A DNA stretch of 64,000 nt from contig CP049016.1 of the NCBI GenBank assembly GCA_004376055.2, positions 434,001 through 498,000 on the forward strand, given 5' to 3'. The notes under the pieces were generated by a model. It was not told where the DNA came from, did no database searches, and worked only from the letters and a program-made list of their open reading frames with translations. The translations under genes were made by a program, and so were the position numbers. Positions 18,227 to 26,084 of this stretch are shown piece after piece (the stretch's first letter is position 1; each line of letters begins with the position of its first letter). Origin of the DNA: Nitrospirales bacterium LBB_01 (GTDB taxonomy: Bacteria > Nitrospirota > Thermodesulfovibrionia > Thermodesulfovibrionales > Magnetobacteriaceae).

Positions 18227-19006
18227 GTGGATTACAAGGAAATTCAACACATTCTTATGGATGAGCTTAGGCTTATGCACTATCCGATTGCCGTAAAGTT
18301 TATTTTTAATGATACTGAGCTTGAGGATTTTAAAAACAATGTCACTTACCACAAACCGGTTCATCCGATAACGTTTTGTCAGTTTGAAATTGGTCCCAGA
18401 ATGAAAGGGCAAACAGTGCTGGGCACAAAAGAGACGCTGGGGTGCGCCAATGCGCAGTTTATTTTTGGATGGAAACCGCTTGATGAGGCTGAGATAAAAT
18501 CTCATCAGAAATACACCCGTGATATGGAACAGGCGGAAAGGTTTTTAAAGACAAAATCCCGCTTACCGGAGGGACAGTTAAGGGCTTTTGTTGTCTCGCC
18601 TCTTTCAGAAACCTACTTTGCGCCGGATGTCGTTCACTTTTATTGTGACAACATGCAGGCATACCATCTGGTTGTGGACTATATGGCTGCTCTGGACGTC
18701 CATCCGTTAAGGCCGTCTCTCACTATGAACTCATCGGCTTGCGGAGGATGCGTATTTGCTTACAGTGAAAACACGTTAAACATGTTGACAGCTTGCAGCG
18801 GCAGTTATAACTCAGGAAAGACCGAGCGGGGCGAGATTAACGTGATGATTCCCGGAGGGCACATAGAGCTGGTGACTCAAAGACTGTTGGAAAGGAAAAA
18901 GCTGTCTGGCAGCGCCTCAGTAACAAGACCCGGAGATCTATTCCCCGGCGCCGATGTATGCAAAAACTGCCCGCTTATTATTTGCGTTAAGGCAAAGGGA
19001 AGTTAA
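18227..19006 (+). CDS. DUF169 family protein
   Basis: About 259 residues, matching the DUF169 family (function unknown, common in anaerobes and archaea). Recognisable features are YPIAVKFIF near the N-terminus, the Cys-containing FCQFEIGPRMKGQTV and TLGCANAQFIFGW segments, SACGGCVFAY, and a C-terminal CKNCPLIIC pair. The conserved cysteines suggest a metal or Fe-S site, unproven. GTG 18227 is preferred because GAGGGG lies just upstream; ATG 18209 is in frame but precedes that site. It follows ackA closely and may share its transcript. Confidence 0.8.
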   Translation: MDYKEIQHILMDELRLMHYPIAVKFIFNDTELEDFKNNVTYHKPVHPITFCQFEIGPRMKGQTVLGTKETLGCANAQFIFGWKPLDEAEIKSHQKYTRDMEQAERFLKTKSRLPEGQLRAFVVSPLSETYFAPDVVHFYCDNMQAYHLVVDYMAALDVHPLRPSLTMNSSACGGCVFAYSENTLNMLTACSGSYNSGKTERGEINVMIPGGHIELVTQRLLERKKLSGSASVTRPGDLFPGADVCKNCPLIICVKAKGS

Positions 19007-19082
19007 AAAGGGATATAGATACTAAATGTCAAACATTAGAGTGCGGCTGCCGTGGTCATTATAGCAACCTGTCTCTGATGAT

Positions 19083-19469
19083 TTACCAAATAATCTTAAC
19101 ACCGTATTGCTTAATAAATGGGTCATTCGTAATTATAGGTAATTCCTCAGATTTTGCCTGAGCGACAAGTAGTCTGTCAAATGGGTCTTTGTGGTACATA
19201 GGTAAGGAATATACACCAAAGGCATGGTTTATATTCATTGGCAAGCACTGTATAGAATTTGTAACCATTTGTTCTGTTACGAATATCTCTGGTTTGTCCG
19301 GTAATGTCAATCTTCCAATTTGCGCTTTTATTACAATTTCAAACACACTGACAGCGCTAAGGTAAAGCTCAGTGCTAACATTACTCATAATACGCACTGC
19401 CCTATCTGATAACAAAGAACTGTCGGTTATCCACCACAGAAAGGTGTGGGTATCCAGTAAGGCTCTCAT
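19083..19469 (-). CDS. vapC: PIN-domain toxin, VapC type
   Basis: A 128-residue PIN-fold ribonuclease. Acidic residues expected at the active site are present: the N-terminal LLDTHTFLWW Asp, the Glu in SVFEIVIK, the Asp in HKDPFDRLLVAQA, and IITNDPFI near the end. It overlaps the antitoxin stop by 4 bp. The toxin appears intact. Confidence 0.9.
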   Translation of the reverse strand: MRALLDTHTFLWWITDSSLLSDRAVRIMSNVSTELYLSAVSVFEIVIKAQIGRLTLPDKPEIFVTEQMVTNSIQCLPMNINHAFGVYSLPMYHKDPFDRLLVAQAKSEELPIITNDPFIKQYGVKIIW

Positions 19470-19696
19470 TTATAGAAGGAATCAATTATGTCATCGGGCA
19501 ATGGCGCTATAAAATCCTCATGCAGAATTATTTTACCTTTAGCTGTATCAGGGATTCTTGTAGTACGTCTGTCGGCAATAGGTATAAGCCTGGCAACAGG
19601 CTTACCGGCTCTGGCTATTATTATCTCCTCACCACTGCTTACCTTGCTTATAAGCTTTGATAAATGAGCTGCTGCCTCATGAATGTTCACTTTCAT
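19466..19696 (-). CDS. Phd/YefM-type antitoxin
   Basis: A 76-residue antitoxin starting MKVNIHEAAAHLSKLI, with the conserved EEIIIARAGKPVARLIP DNA-binding N-domain and a C-terminal toxin-wrapping tail. A longer in-frame reading back to 19804 is rejected because a consensus promoter lies immediately before ATG 19696. It is expected to bind and repress that promoter together with the toxin. Confidence 0.9.
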   Translation of the reverse strand: MKVNIHEAAAHLSKLISKVSSGEEIIIARAGKPVARLIPIADRRTTRIPDTAKGKIILHEDFIAPLPDDIIDSFYK

Positions 19697-19702
19697 GCTT
19701 AA

Positions 19703-19731
19703 ATTATAAACTAAATTACAAAAGAAGTCAA
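19703..19731 (-). promoter_or_regulatory. Promoter of phd-vapC, predicted leaderless
   Basis: On the minus strand TTGACT (19731-19726), a 17-bp spacer and TATAAT (19708-19703) are followed after 6 bases by the antitoxin ATG. The transcription start would fall on or within a base or two of the ATG, so the mRNA should be leaderless; no ribosome-binding site is visible. Confidence 0.75.
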
Positions 19732-19953
19732 AATTACAGATTTCGTACAGGACTCTTTCAACCTTGACAATACATTTTGTTTCACTCGTTTTAATTCTGG
19801 GCATCGCAGCAAAACAGCCATGTATTTGTGAAGCGATTCTTTGAAAATTATTAAGTCTAAATTAAAAAGTGCTATAAGCGTGTGTAAGCGAAAATTATTA
19901 ATGGGATATTTTATGGATTTTATGTTAGAATCTCAGAGTTATGTTTATTAGTA

Positions 19954-20955
19954 ATGAGCAAAAAAAGGTTTGAGATGGATAGTAACATCCCTGAGTTTAC
20001 AAATGTAAAGAGATATCGCCTCTCTGAAAGGAAAAGCAAAGTAGATGTTTCAAAAACCGGAACCCCTTATAGTCCAGGCGGCAGTTTCAATGATTTTTTA
20101 AATACTCTCCCTGATATCTTAGCAGCAGGGGATTTTAAATCCGCAGTCAACGCTATAGTTAAAGCAAGGAATAAAGGCGCACCCGTAGTGCTTGCTATGG
20201 GAGCGCATCCCATTAAGGTCGGTCTGTGTCCGATTATAATAAATCTGATAAACGAGGGGCTGATTACCGCAATTGCAACAAACGGCGCTTCAGTTGTTCA
20301 TGATTTTGAACTCTCTTACATGGGCTATACCTCAGAGGACGTATTAGAGCACCTTAATGACGGAAGCTTTGGTATGGCTTATGAAACCGGAGTTTTCTTA
20401 AATGAGGCTATAAATAGCGGCGTTGAAGAGGGATATGGAATAGGGTATTCTATAGGAAAATATATAAACTCAGAGCCATCTATGAAGTTTGCCGAAAAAA
20501 ACAGTATTTTTGCTGCCTGCTTCCGTAAACAAATTCCTATGACCGTCCATGTTGCCATAGGAACCGACATAATACATATGCACCCGGAGGCTGACGGGGC
20601 AAAGATAGGGCTTGGAAGCATGAGAGATTTCAAAATTTTTACCGGTGTAGTTTCTGGACTAAATCACGGAGTGTTTATAAATCTCGGCTCTGCCGTACTA
20701 ATCCCAGAGGTGTTTTTAAAGGCTCTGACTCTTGCAAGAAATACCGGAGCCTGCGTTGATAACTTTACAGCCGTAAATATGGATTTCATACGTCACTACA
20801 GAGCGCATGAAAATGTGTTAAAAAGACCAACCGCAAACGGCGGCAAGGCAATAAGCCTCATAGGACACCATGAGCTGATGTTTCCGCTTTTAGCGGCGGC
20901 AGTGCTTGAGAAAATGACTACTCAGCCGCTTAGAATTATTAAAGAGGAGTTTTAA
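19954..20955 (+). CDS. Conserved protein heading the arg operon, possibly deoxyhypusine-synthase-like
   Basis: A 333-residue soluble protein with a Rossmann-like core: VVLAMGAHPIKVGL, AIATNGASVVHDFEL, an IPMTVHVAIGTDIIHMHPEADG segment and GVFINLGSAVLIPEVFLKAL. The layout recalls bacterial relatives of deoxyhypusine/homospermidine synthase, but I could not identify the catalytic Lys, so the assignment is tentative. It lies 5 bp upstream of argD, followed by argF and rnjA, in one transcription unit, which suggests a link to arginine/ornithine or polyamine metabolism. Confidence 0.55.
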   Translation: MSKKRFEMDSNIPEFTNVKRYRLSERKSKVDVSKTGTPYSPGGSFNDFLNTLPDILAAGDFKSAVNAIVKARNKGAPVVLAMGAHPIKVGLCPIIINLINEGLITAIATNGASVVHDFELSYMGYTSEDVLEHLNDGSFGMAYETGVFLNEAINSGVEEGYGIGYSIGKYINSEPSMKFAEKNSIFAACFRKQIPMTVHVAIGTDIIHMHPEADGAKIGLGSMRDFKIFTGVVSGLNHGVFINLGSAVLIPEVFLKALTLARNTGACVDNFTAVNMDFIRHYRAHENVLKRPTANGGKAISLIGHHELMFPLLAAAVLEKMTTQPLRIIKEEF

Positions 20956-20960
20956 GTGTT

Positions 20961-22160
20961 ATGGATATAAAGAAAATGTTGGATGAATCATCTCAGTATG
21001 TGATGGAAACGTATAAGCGCTTTCCTGTGGTGTTTTCTAAGGGCAGGGAAATGCGTCTGTGGAGTGTTGACGGGAAAGAATATTTGGACTTTCTTGCAGG
21101 TCTTGCCGTTAATGTCTTAGGGCACTGCCATCCTAAAATAGTAGTAGCAATCCAGAAGCAGGCACAGCGGCTGATTCACGTCTCAAATTTCTATCACAAC
21201 GACGTGCAAATCAAGCTTGCACGGCTTTTGATAAAGTATTCGTTTGCCGACAGGGTGTTTTTTTGCAACTCTGGAGCTGAGGCAAATGAAGCCGCAATCA
21301 AACTCTCCAGAAAATACGCTAAAGCGCGTCATGGTGAGCACTGTGTAAATATAATAACTGCTACTAATTCCTTTCACGGAAGGACTCTTGCTACAATAAC
21401 AGCTACAGGGCAGCCTAAGTTTCAGAAAGGATTCGAACCCCTTGTGCCGGGCTTTAAGTATGTGCCGTTTAACGATTTTGATGCAATTGAGGATGCCGTT
21501 GACACAAACACTTGCGCCGTTATGATTGAGCTGATTCAGGGCGAGGGCGGTGTGCATGTGGCTGATGAGGACTATTTAAAAAAATTGCGAACGCTTTGTA
21601 CCGAAAAAGGTGTTTTGTTAATTTTTGATGAGGTTCAAACCGGGATGGGACGTACAGGCACGCTGTTTGCCTATGAACACTACAATATAGAACCAGACAT
21701 CATAACGCTTGCTAAGGGGTTAGGAGGCGGAGTTCCCATAGGGGCTTGTATGGCACGAGATGACGTTGCCAAAGCCTTTGAGTACGGAAGCCATGCCTCC
21801 ACTTTTGGCGGCAATCCGCTGTCCTGTGCCGCATCCATTGCAACTCTTGAGACGCTCCTTGAAGACAGCATTATGCTCACTGAGTGTAAACGCCTTGGAG
21901 GTCACCTGCAAAAATCTCTCTTAAAGTTAAAAGACCAATTTCCTAACATAATAATGGATGTAAGGGGAAGAGGGCTGCTGCTTGGAATGGAACTCACTCG
22001 TGAGTGCAGTCAAGTAGTGCAGGCGTGTTTTGAAAGAGGAATACTGATTAATTGCACGGCAGGTAATATACTTCGCTTCTGCCCTCCTCTTATTGTCAAA
22101 GAGGAGGATATTGATAAACTCATCGCAGTACTCACTGAGATTTTAGCGAGGTTATCGTGA
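20961..22160 (+). CDS. argD: Acetylornithine aminotransferase
   Basis: A 399-residue class III PLP aminotransferase that converts N-acetylglutamate semialdehyde to N-acetylornithine. FFCNSGAEANEAAIKLSRKYA, SFHGRTLATITATGQPK, IFDEVQTGMGRTG and the Schiff-base lysine in ITLAKGLGGGVPIGA are present. Its neighbour argF takes the next product but one. It overlaps argF by 4 bp. Confidence 0.93.
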   Translation: MDIKKMLDESSQYVMETYKRFPVVFSKGREMRLWSVDGKEYLDFLAGLAVNVLGHCHPKIVVAIQKQAQRLIHVSNFYHNDVQIKLARLLIKYSFADRVFFCNSGAEANEAAIKLSRKYAKARHGEHCVNIITATNSFHGRTLATITATGQPKFQKGFEPLVPGFKYVPFNDFDAIEDAVDTNTCAVMIELIQGEGGVHVADEDYLKKLRTLCTEKGVLLIFDEVQTGMGRTGTLFAYEHYNIEPDIITLAKGLGGGVPIGACMARDDVAKAFEYGSHASTFGGNPLSCAASIATLETLLEDSIMLTECKRLGGHLQKSLLKLKDQFPNIIMDVRGRGLLLGMELTRECSQVVQACFERGILINCTAGNILRFCPPLIVKEEDIDKLIAVLTEILARLS

Positions 22161-23065
22161 AAAGAGATTTTTTGACATTTTGGGAACTATCACAAAAAGA
22201 GGTTGAAAGCATACTTGAACGTGCTGCCGACCTTAAAACCGTAAAAGCTCAACATGAAAAACCCCTTAGCGGCAAAAGTGTGGGGCTTCTGTTTGAAAAG
22301 TCCTCAACACGTACACGGGTTTCCTTTGAGGTCGGGATATATCAGCTTGGCGGGCAGCCGGTTTACATTCGCGGCGGCGACAGCCAAATGGGGCGGGGTG
22401 AATCAATCGGCGACACTGCGCGTGTTCTTTCCCGCTATTTAGACGCTGTGGTTATACGGACATACGCACAAGCAACTCTTGAGGAATTTGCAGCGCATTG
22501 TACAAAGCCTGTCATAAATGGTTTGAGTGACACACATCATCCCTGTCAGGTGTTGGCAGATTTACTTACCATAAAGGAGAAAAAGGGCACTCTGCAAGGC
22601 GTGAAATTAACATATCTTGGCGATAGTAATAATGTTACAAACTCGCTGATTGAAGCCTCCATAAGAATGGGAATTGTGCTTTCCATAGCATCTCCTGCTG
22701 GATATGAACCTGAACCGAGTATGATGAAGAAAGTCAGCGACATAGGCTGTCAGGATATAAAAATATGCAATGACCCTATTGAAGCTGTAAAACATGCCGA
22801 TGTTGTTTACACTGATGTGTGGATAAGCATGGGGGATAAAGACACAGATCAACAAAAGAAGAAGGATGCCCTGAGACCGTTTCAGATTAACGATGCCCTC
22901 TTAAAATATGCAAACCCTGACGTCACAGTGCTGCACTGTCTGCCTGCCCACAGAGGAGAGGAAATAACCGGCAGTGTCATAGACAGCCCGATGAGCGCTG
23001 TGTTTGATCAAGCAGAAAACAGATTGCACACGCAGAAGGCTCTGCTTGAGATGCTAATAGGATAG
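22157..23065 (+). CDS. argF: Ornithine carbamoyltransferase
   Basis: A 302-residue enzyme making citrulline from ornithine and carbamoyl phosphate. The carbamoyl-phosphate loop is EKSSTRTRVSFE; the ornithine loop carries HCLPAHRGEE; HPCQVLADLLTI is also present. Normal length, tightly coupled to argD and rnjA. Confidence 0.96.
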   Translation: MKRDFLTFWELSQKEVESILERAADLKTVKAQHEKPLSGKSVGLLFEKSSTRTRVSFEVGIYQLGGQPVYIRGGDSQMGRGESIGDTARVLSRYLDAVVIRTYAQATLEEFAAHCTKPVINGLSDTHHPCQVLADLLTIKEKKGTLQGVKLTYLGDSNNVTNSLIEASIRMGIVLSIASPAGYEPEPSMMKKVSDIGCQDIKICNDPIEAVKHADVVYTDVWISMGDKDTDQQKKKDALRPFQINDALLKYANPDVTVLHCLPAHRGEEITGSVIDSPMSAVFDQAENRLHTQKALLEMLIG

Positions 23066-23067
23066 CT

Positions 23068-24744
23068 TTGGAGTTACCCACTTTGGCGGCTGGAGTTTCT
23101 ATAATCCCATTGGGTGGTGTAGAGGAAATCGGCATGAATATGACGGTTTTGGAGACGGATGACTCCCTGATAGTGATAGACTCCGGTCTTATGTTTCCAG
23201 AGGAGGGTATGCCCGGCGTTGATTTTGTTATCCCCGACTACTCTTACATTTTAGATAATAGAGATAAACTAAAAGGAATAATAATAACCCACGGGCATGA
23301 GGATCACACAGGGGCTCTACCGTTTCTTCTTAGGGATTTAGACCCGGATGTGCCGGTTTACGGTACACTTCTAACCATAGGGTTAATAAAAGATAAACTT
23401 AAGGAATACAATGTTAAAAACTTATTGTTTATAATAATTAAGCCGAGAGACAGGATAACGCTTGGCGACTTTACGATAGAATTCATTCGTGTTGCACACA
23501 GTATAGCCGACGGCGTTGGGCTTGCCATTGAGACCCCTTATGGCACAATTGTTCACACGGGCGATTTTAAGTTTGACTCAAGCCCTGTAGATGGTGAGTT
23601 TCTGGATATATCAAGATTTGCACAATACGGCGAGCGCGGCGTGCTGCTATTAATGTCTGACAGCACAAACGCCGAGCGCGGAGGCTTTACGCCGTCAGAA
23701 AAAGTAGTACGGGCTGCATTTGAGGATGTCTTTGCTAAGGCCGCAGGACGGATAATCATTGCCACATTTGCTTCAAACATACACAGAATCCAGCAGGTGG
23801 TGGATGTGGCGGTTGAGTTTGGGAAAAAGGTCGTTCTCTGTGGTAGAAGTATAGAGTCAAACGTGCGGATAGCGATGGATTTGGGTTATTTGAAAATTCC
23901 AGCTGAAACGTGTCTTAAGGTTGAAGATATTAAAAATCTTAAACCTGAGGAGACAGTCATTGTGACAACTGGGAGTCAGGGAGAGCCGATGAGCGTGTTA
24001 ACCCGCATTGCCCGCAATGAACACAAACAGATAAAGATTAAAATCGGAGACACCGTGATAATCTCGGCAAAGGCAATCCCAGGCAACGGAAGAGCGGTTG
24101 GCAAGATAATCAATCAACTATTTAAAATCGGAGCAGACGTTATTTATGAGAAAGTAGCAGATGTGCACGTCTCCGGACACGCCTCCGTTGAAGAGCTTAA
24201 ACTAATGATTAATATAACTAAACCTAAATACTTTGTGCCAATTCACGGCGAGTACAGACATCTTCACCGTCACGCATACATAGCTGGAACTCTGGGCATT
24301 GCAGTGGAAAACATATTTATGCTATCTAACGGCAATGTGCTTGAAATCAATCAGGAGGCGGGATTTCTTGCCGATGGTGTAACCGCAGGGAGAGTTTATA
24401 TTGAAGGGAAAAACCTCTGTGACATTGGCGACATGGTGCTTAAGGAACGTAGGCGGCTTTCTCAGGACGGCGTTGTCATTGTGCTCATTTCAATAGCTAA
24501 GGAGGACGGCACTATAGTCTCAGGCCCTGACATTATAACGCGTGGTTTTGTCTTTGAGAGTTCATCAAAAGAGATAATGGATGAGGCCAGATCCCTCATT
24601 ATTGAAACCTTTGCCGCTTTGGATGACTCTTTTGAAAAAAATGTTATAAACATATCGGCAAAAGTAAAAAGCAAACTGAGAAAATTCATAAGAAACAAGA
24701 CTGAAAAACGCCCGATAATTATGCCGGTTGTCGTTGAGGTGTAG
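23068..24744 (+). CDS. rnj: Ribonuclease J
   Basis: A 558-residue metallo-beta-lactamase / beta-CASP ribonuclease involved in RNA decay and maturation. The metal site is THGHEDHTGALPF, with AHSIADGVGLAI, HTGDFKFD and the beta-CASP motif VSGHASVEELKLM. The start is TTG 23068, with AGGA 5 bases before it and only 2 bases after argF. Its place at the end of an arginine operon is unusual. Confidence 0.93.
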   Translation: MELPTLAAGVSIIPLGGVEEIGMNMTVLETDDSLIVIDSGLMFPEEGMPGVDFVIPDYSYILDNRDKLKGIIITHGHEDHTGALPFLLRDLDPDVPVYGTLLTIGLIKDKLKEYNVKNLLFIIIKPRDRITLGDFTIEFIRVAHSIADGVGLAIETPYGTIVHTGDFKFDSSPVDGEFLDISRFAQYGERGVLLLMSDSTNAERGGFTPSEKVVRAAFEDVFAKAAGRIIIATFASNIHRIQQVVDVAVEFGKKVVLCGRSIESNVRIAMDLGYLKIPAETCLKVEDIKNLKPEETVIVTTGSQGEPMSVLTRIARNEHKQIKIKIGDTVIISAKAIPGNGRAVGKIINQLFKIGADVIYEKVADVHVSGHASVEELKLMINITKPKYFVPIHGEYRHLHRHAYIAGTLGIAVENIFMLSNGNVLEINQEAGFLADGVTAGRVYIEGKNLCDIGDMVLKERRRLSQDGVVIVLISIAKEDGTIVSGPDIITRGFVFESSSKEIMDEARSLIIETFAALDDSFEKNVINISAKVKSKLRKFIRNKTEKRPIIMPVVVEV

Positions 24745-24874
24745 TGTGCACCAGAAGTTTGATATTACGTTATCAGTGCTGCCGTTAAAAGACAGAGAGG
24801 ATTATATTTTGAAATTACTCTATCTATCTGACTTAAGAAAATTATATACTAAAATAAAACTGGAGGTAGAGAAA

Positions 24875-25119
24875 ATGCCTATAACGATTGATTTAGAAGA
24901 CAGCGAAATTTATAAGGAAGCTGTGGAGAAGGGGCAACGTAAGGGTTGTTTGAGGGCATTGAAGGAATGCTTGAACTCAAATTTGGTATCAATGGACTTG
25001 GGTTAATGAATATTGTTAGAGCTATAAATACTTTGGATAAACTGGAGGAGTTCAAAAATTTTATCAAGAAAGCTGCTTCAGTAGATGAATTGAAGGAGTT
25101 TTTGGGTAAAAATGTATAA
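24875..25119 (+). pseudogene. Frameshifted remnant of a Rpn/PD-(D/E)XK-associated small protein
   Basis: GGAGG precedes ATG 24875, which opens MPITIDLEDSEIYKEAVEKGQRKG. The natural continuation, FEGIEGMLELKFGINGLG and on to EFLGKNV at 25119, is in another frame. A missing T in the ggttgttt run near 24940 would restore one reading of about 81 residues. The pattern matches the C-terminal tail seen on Rpn-type nucleases and in stand-alone small genes. The frame as read ends at 25006. It is a probable pseudogene, although a sequencing error cannot be excluded. Confidence 0.65.
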
Positions 25120-25298
25120 CACTAATCAGCTAAAAATGCTGACTTTGACCATAACTGAAACAGAATAACTTTTTAAAACATTCATTCATAAAGTGATAGC
25201 ATGTTCAACAAACTGTGTAAACCCTTGAGATACTGTATAATATATGTTTTGCTTTCTCAAGCGTATAAATATGAAAATAGCGTAATGGAGGAAATCCG

Positions 25299-26084
25299 GT
25301 GGAGATAGTGCAGGCAATTGTGTTAGGAATAGTACAGGGAATATCGGAGTTTTTTCCGATAAGCAGCACAGCGCATTTAATTTTAGTGCCGTGGTTTTTT
25401 GGATGGACAGGCGCTGTGGATTCCCTTGAGTTTGATATTGCTCTGCATGTTGGCACTTTGCTTGCCCTTGTCGTGTTCTTTTTCAAAGACTGGCTTGAGA
25501 TGTTTTTTAAAAAGCATAAGAGAAGACTTCTCTTTTTGATAATTGTTGCAACTGTGCCGGGGGCAGTAGCGGGTAAGTTGCTTGATAAGTTTGCAGAGAC
25601 CTCGTTAAGAAGCCCTTTGATTATAGCGATAAGCCTGATAGTTGTCGCAATTGCCATGTTTATTTCCGAACGGGTTGGAATAAAAGTGCAAACTGTGGAA
25701 AAATTAAGTTTCTTAGATGCACTGTTAATTGGTGTAGCGCAGGCTGTTGCCATAATTCCTGGCGTGTCACGCTCAGGTGCCACCATAACTATGGGTATGT
25801 TTTTGGGGATGAAAAGGCATGAGGCTGCAAGGTTTTCTTTTTTAATGTGTACACCGATTGTGGCAGGAGCTGCGTGTTTACATGGTTATCACATACTAAA
25901 GGCAGGACATGCCGGTTTTAACTTGTCAATGTTTGCCTTTGGCGTGCTTGCCTCTTTTATTTCAGGAGTGCTGACAATTAAATTTCTACTGTCTTTATTT
26001 AAAAGATTTTCGTTAAACGGATTTGTTTATTACAGAATTATTCTTGCTGTTGTGATAATAGCTGCGATGGTATGGCAGAAGTAG
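25299..26084 (+). CDS. uppP: Undecaprenyl-diphosphatase
   Basis: A 261-residue, 8-helix membrane enzyme that recycles undecaprenyl pyrophosphate for cell-wall synthesis. GISEFFPISSTAHLIL and PGVSRSGATITMGMFLGM are the two active-site motifs. GTG 25299 is preceded by GGAGG. It overlaps ftsK by 13 bp. Confidence 0.95.
   Translation: MEIVQAIVLGIVQGISEFFPISSTAHLILVPWFFGWTGAVDSLEFDIALHVGTLLALVVFFFKDWLEMFFKKHKRRLLFLIIVATVPGAVAGKLLDKFAETSLRSPLIIAISLIVVAIAMFISERVGIKVQTVEKLSFLDALLIGVAQAVAIIPGVSRSGATITMGMFLGMKRHEAARFSFLMCTPIVAGAACLHGYHILKAGHAGFNLSMFAFGVLASFISGVLTIKFLLSLFKRFSLNGFVYYRIILAVVIIAAMVWQK

Noticed and set aside
19697-19804. 36-residue N-terminal extension of the Phd antitoxin
   Set aside because: A consensus promoter occupies this segment, and the family starts at MKVNIHEAAAHL.
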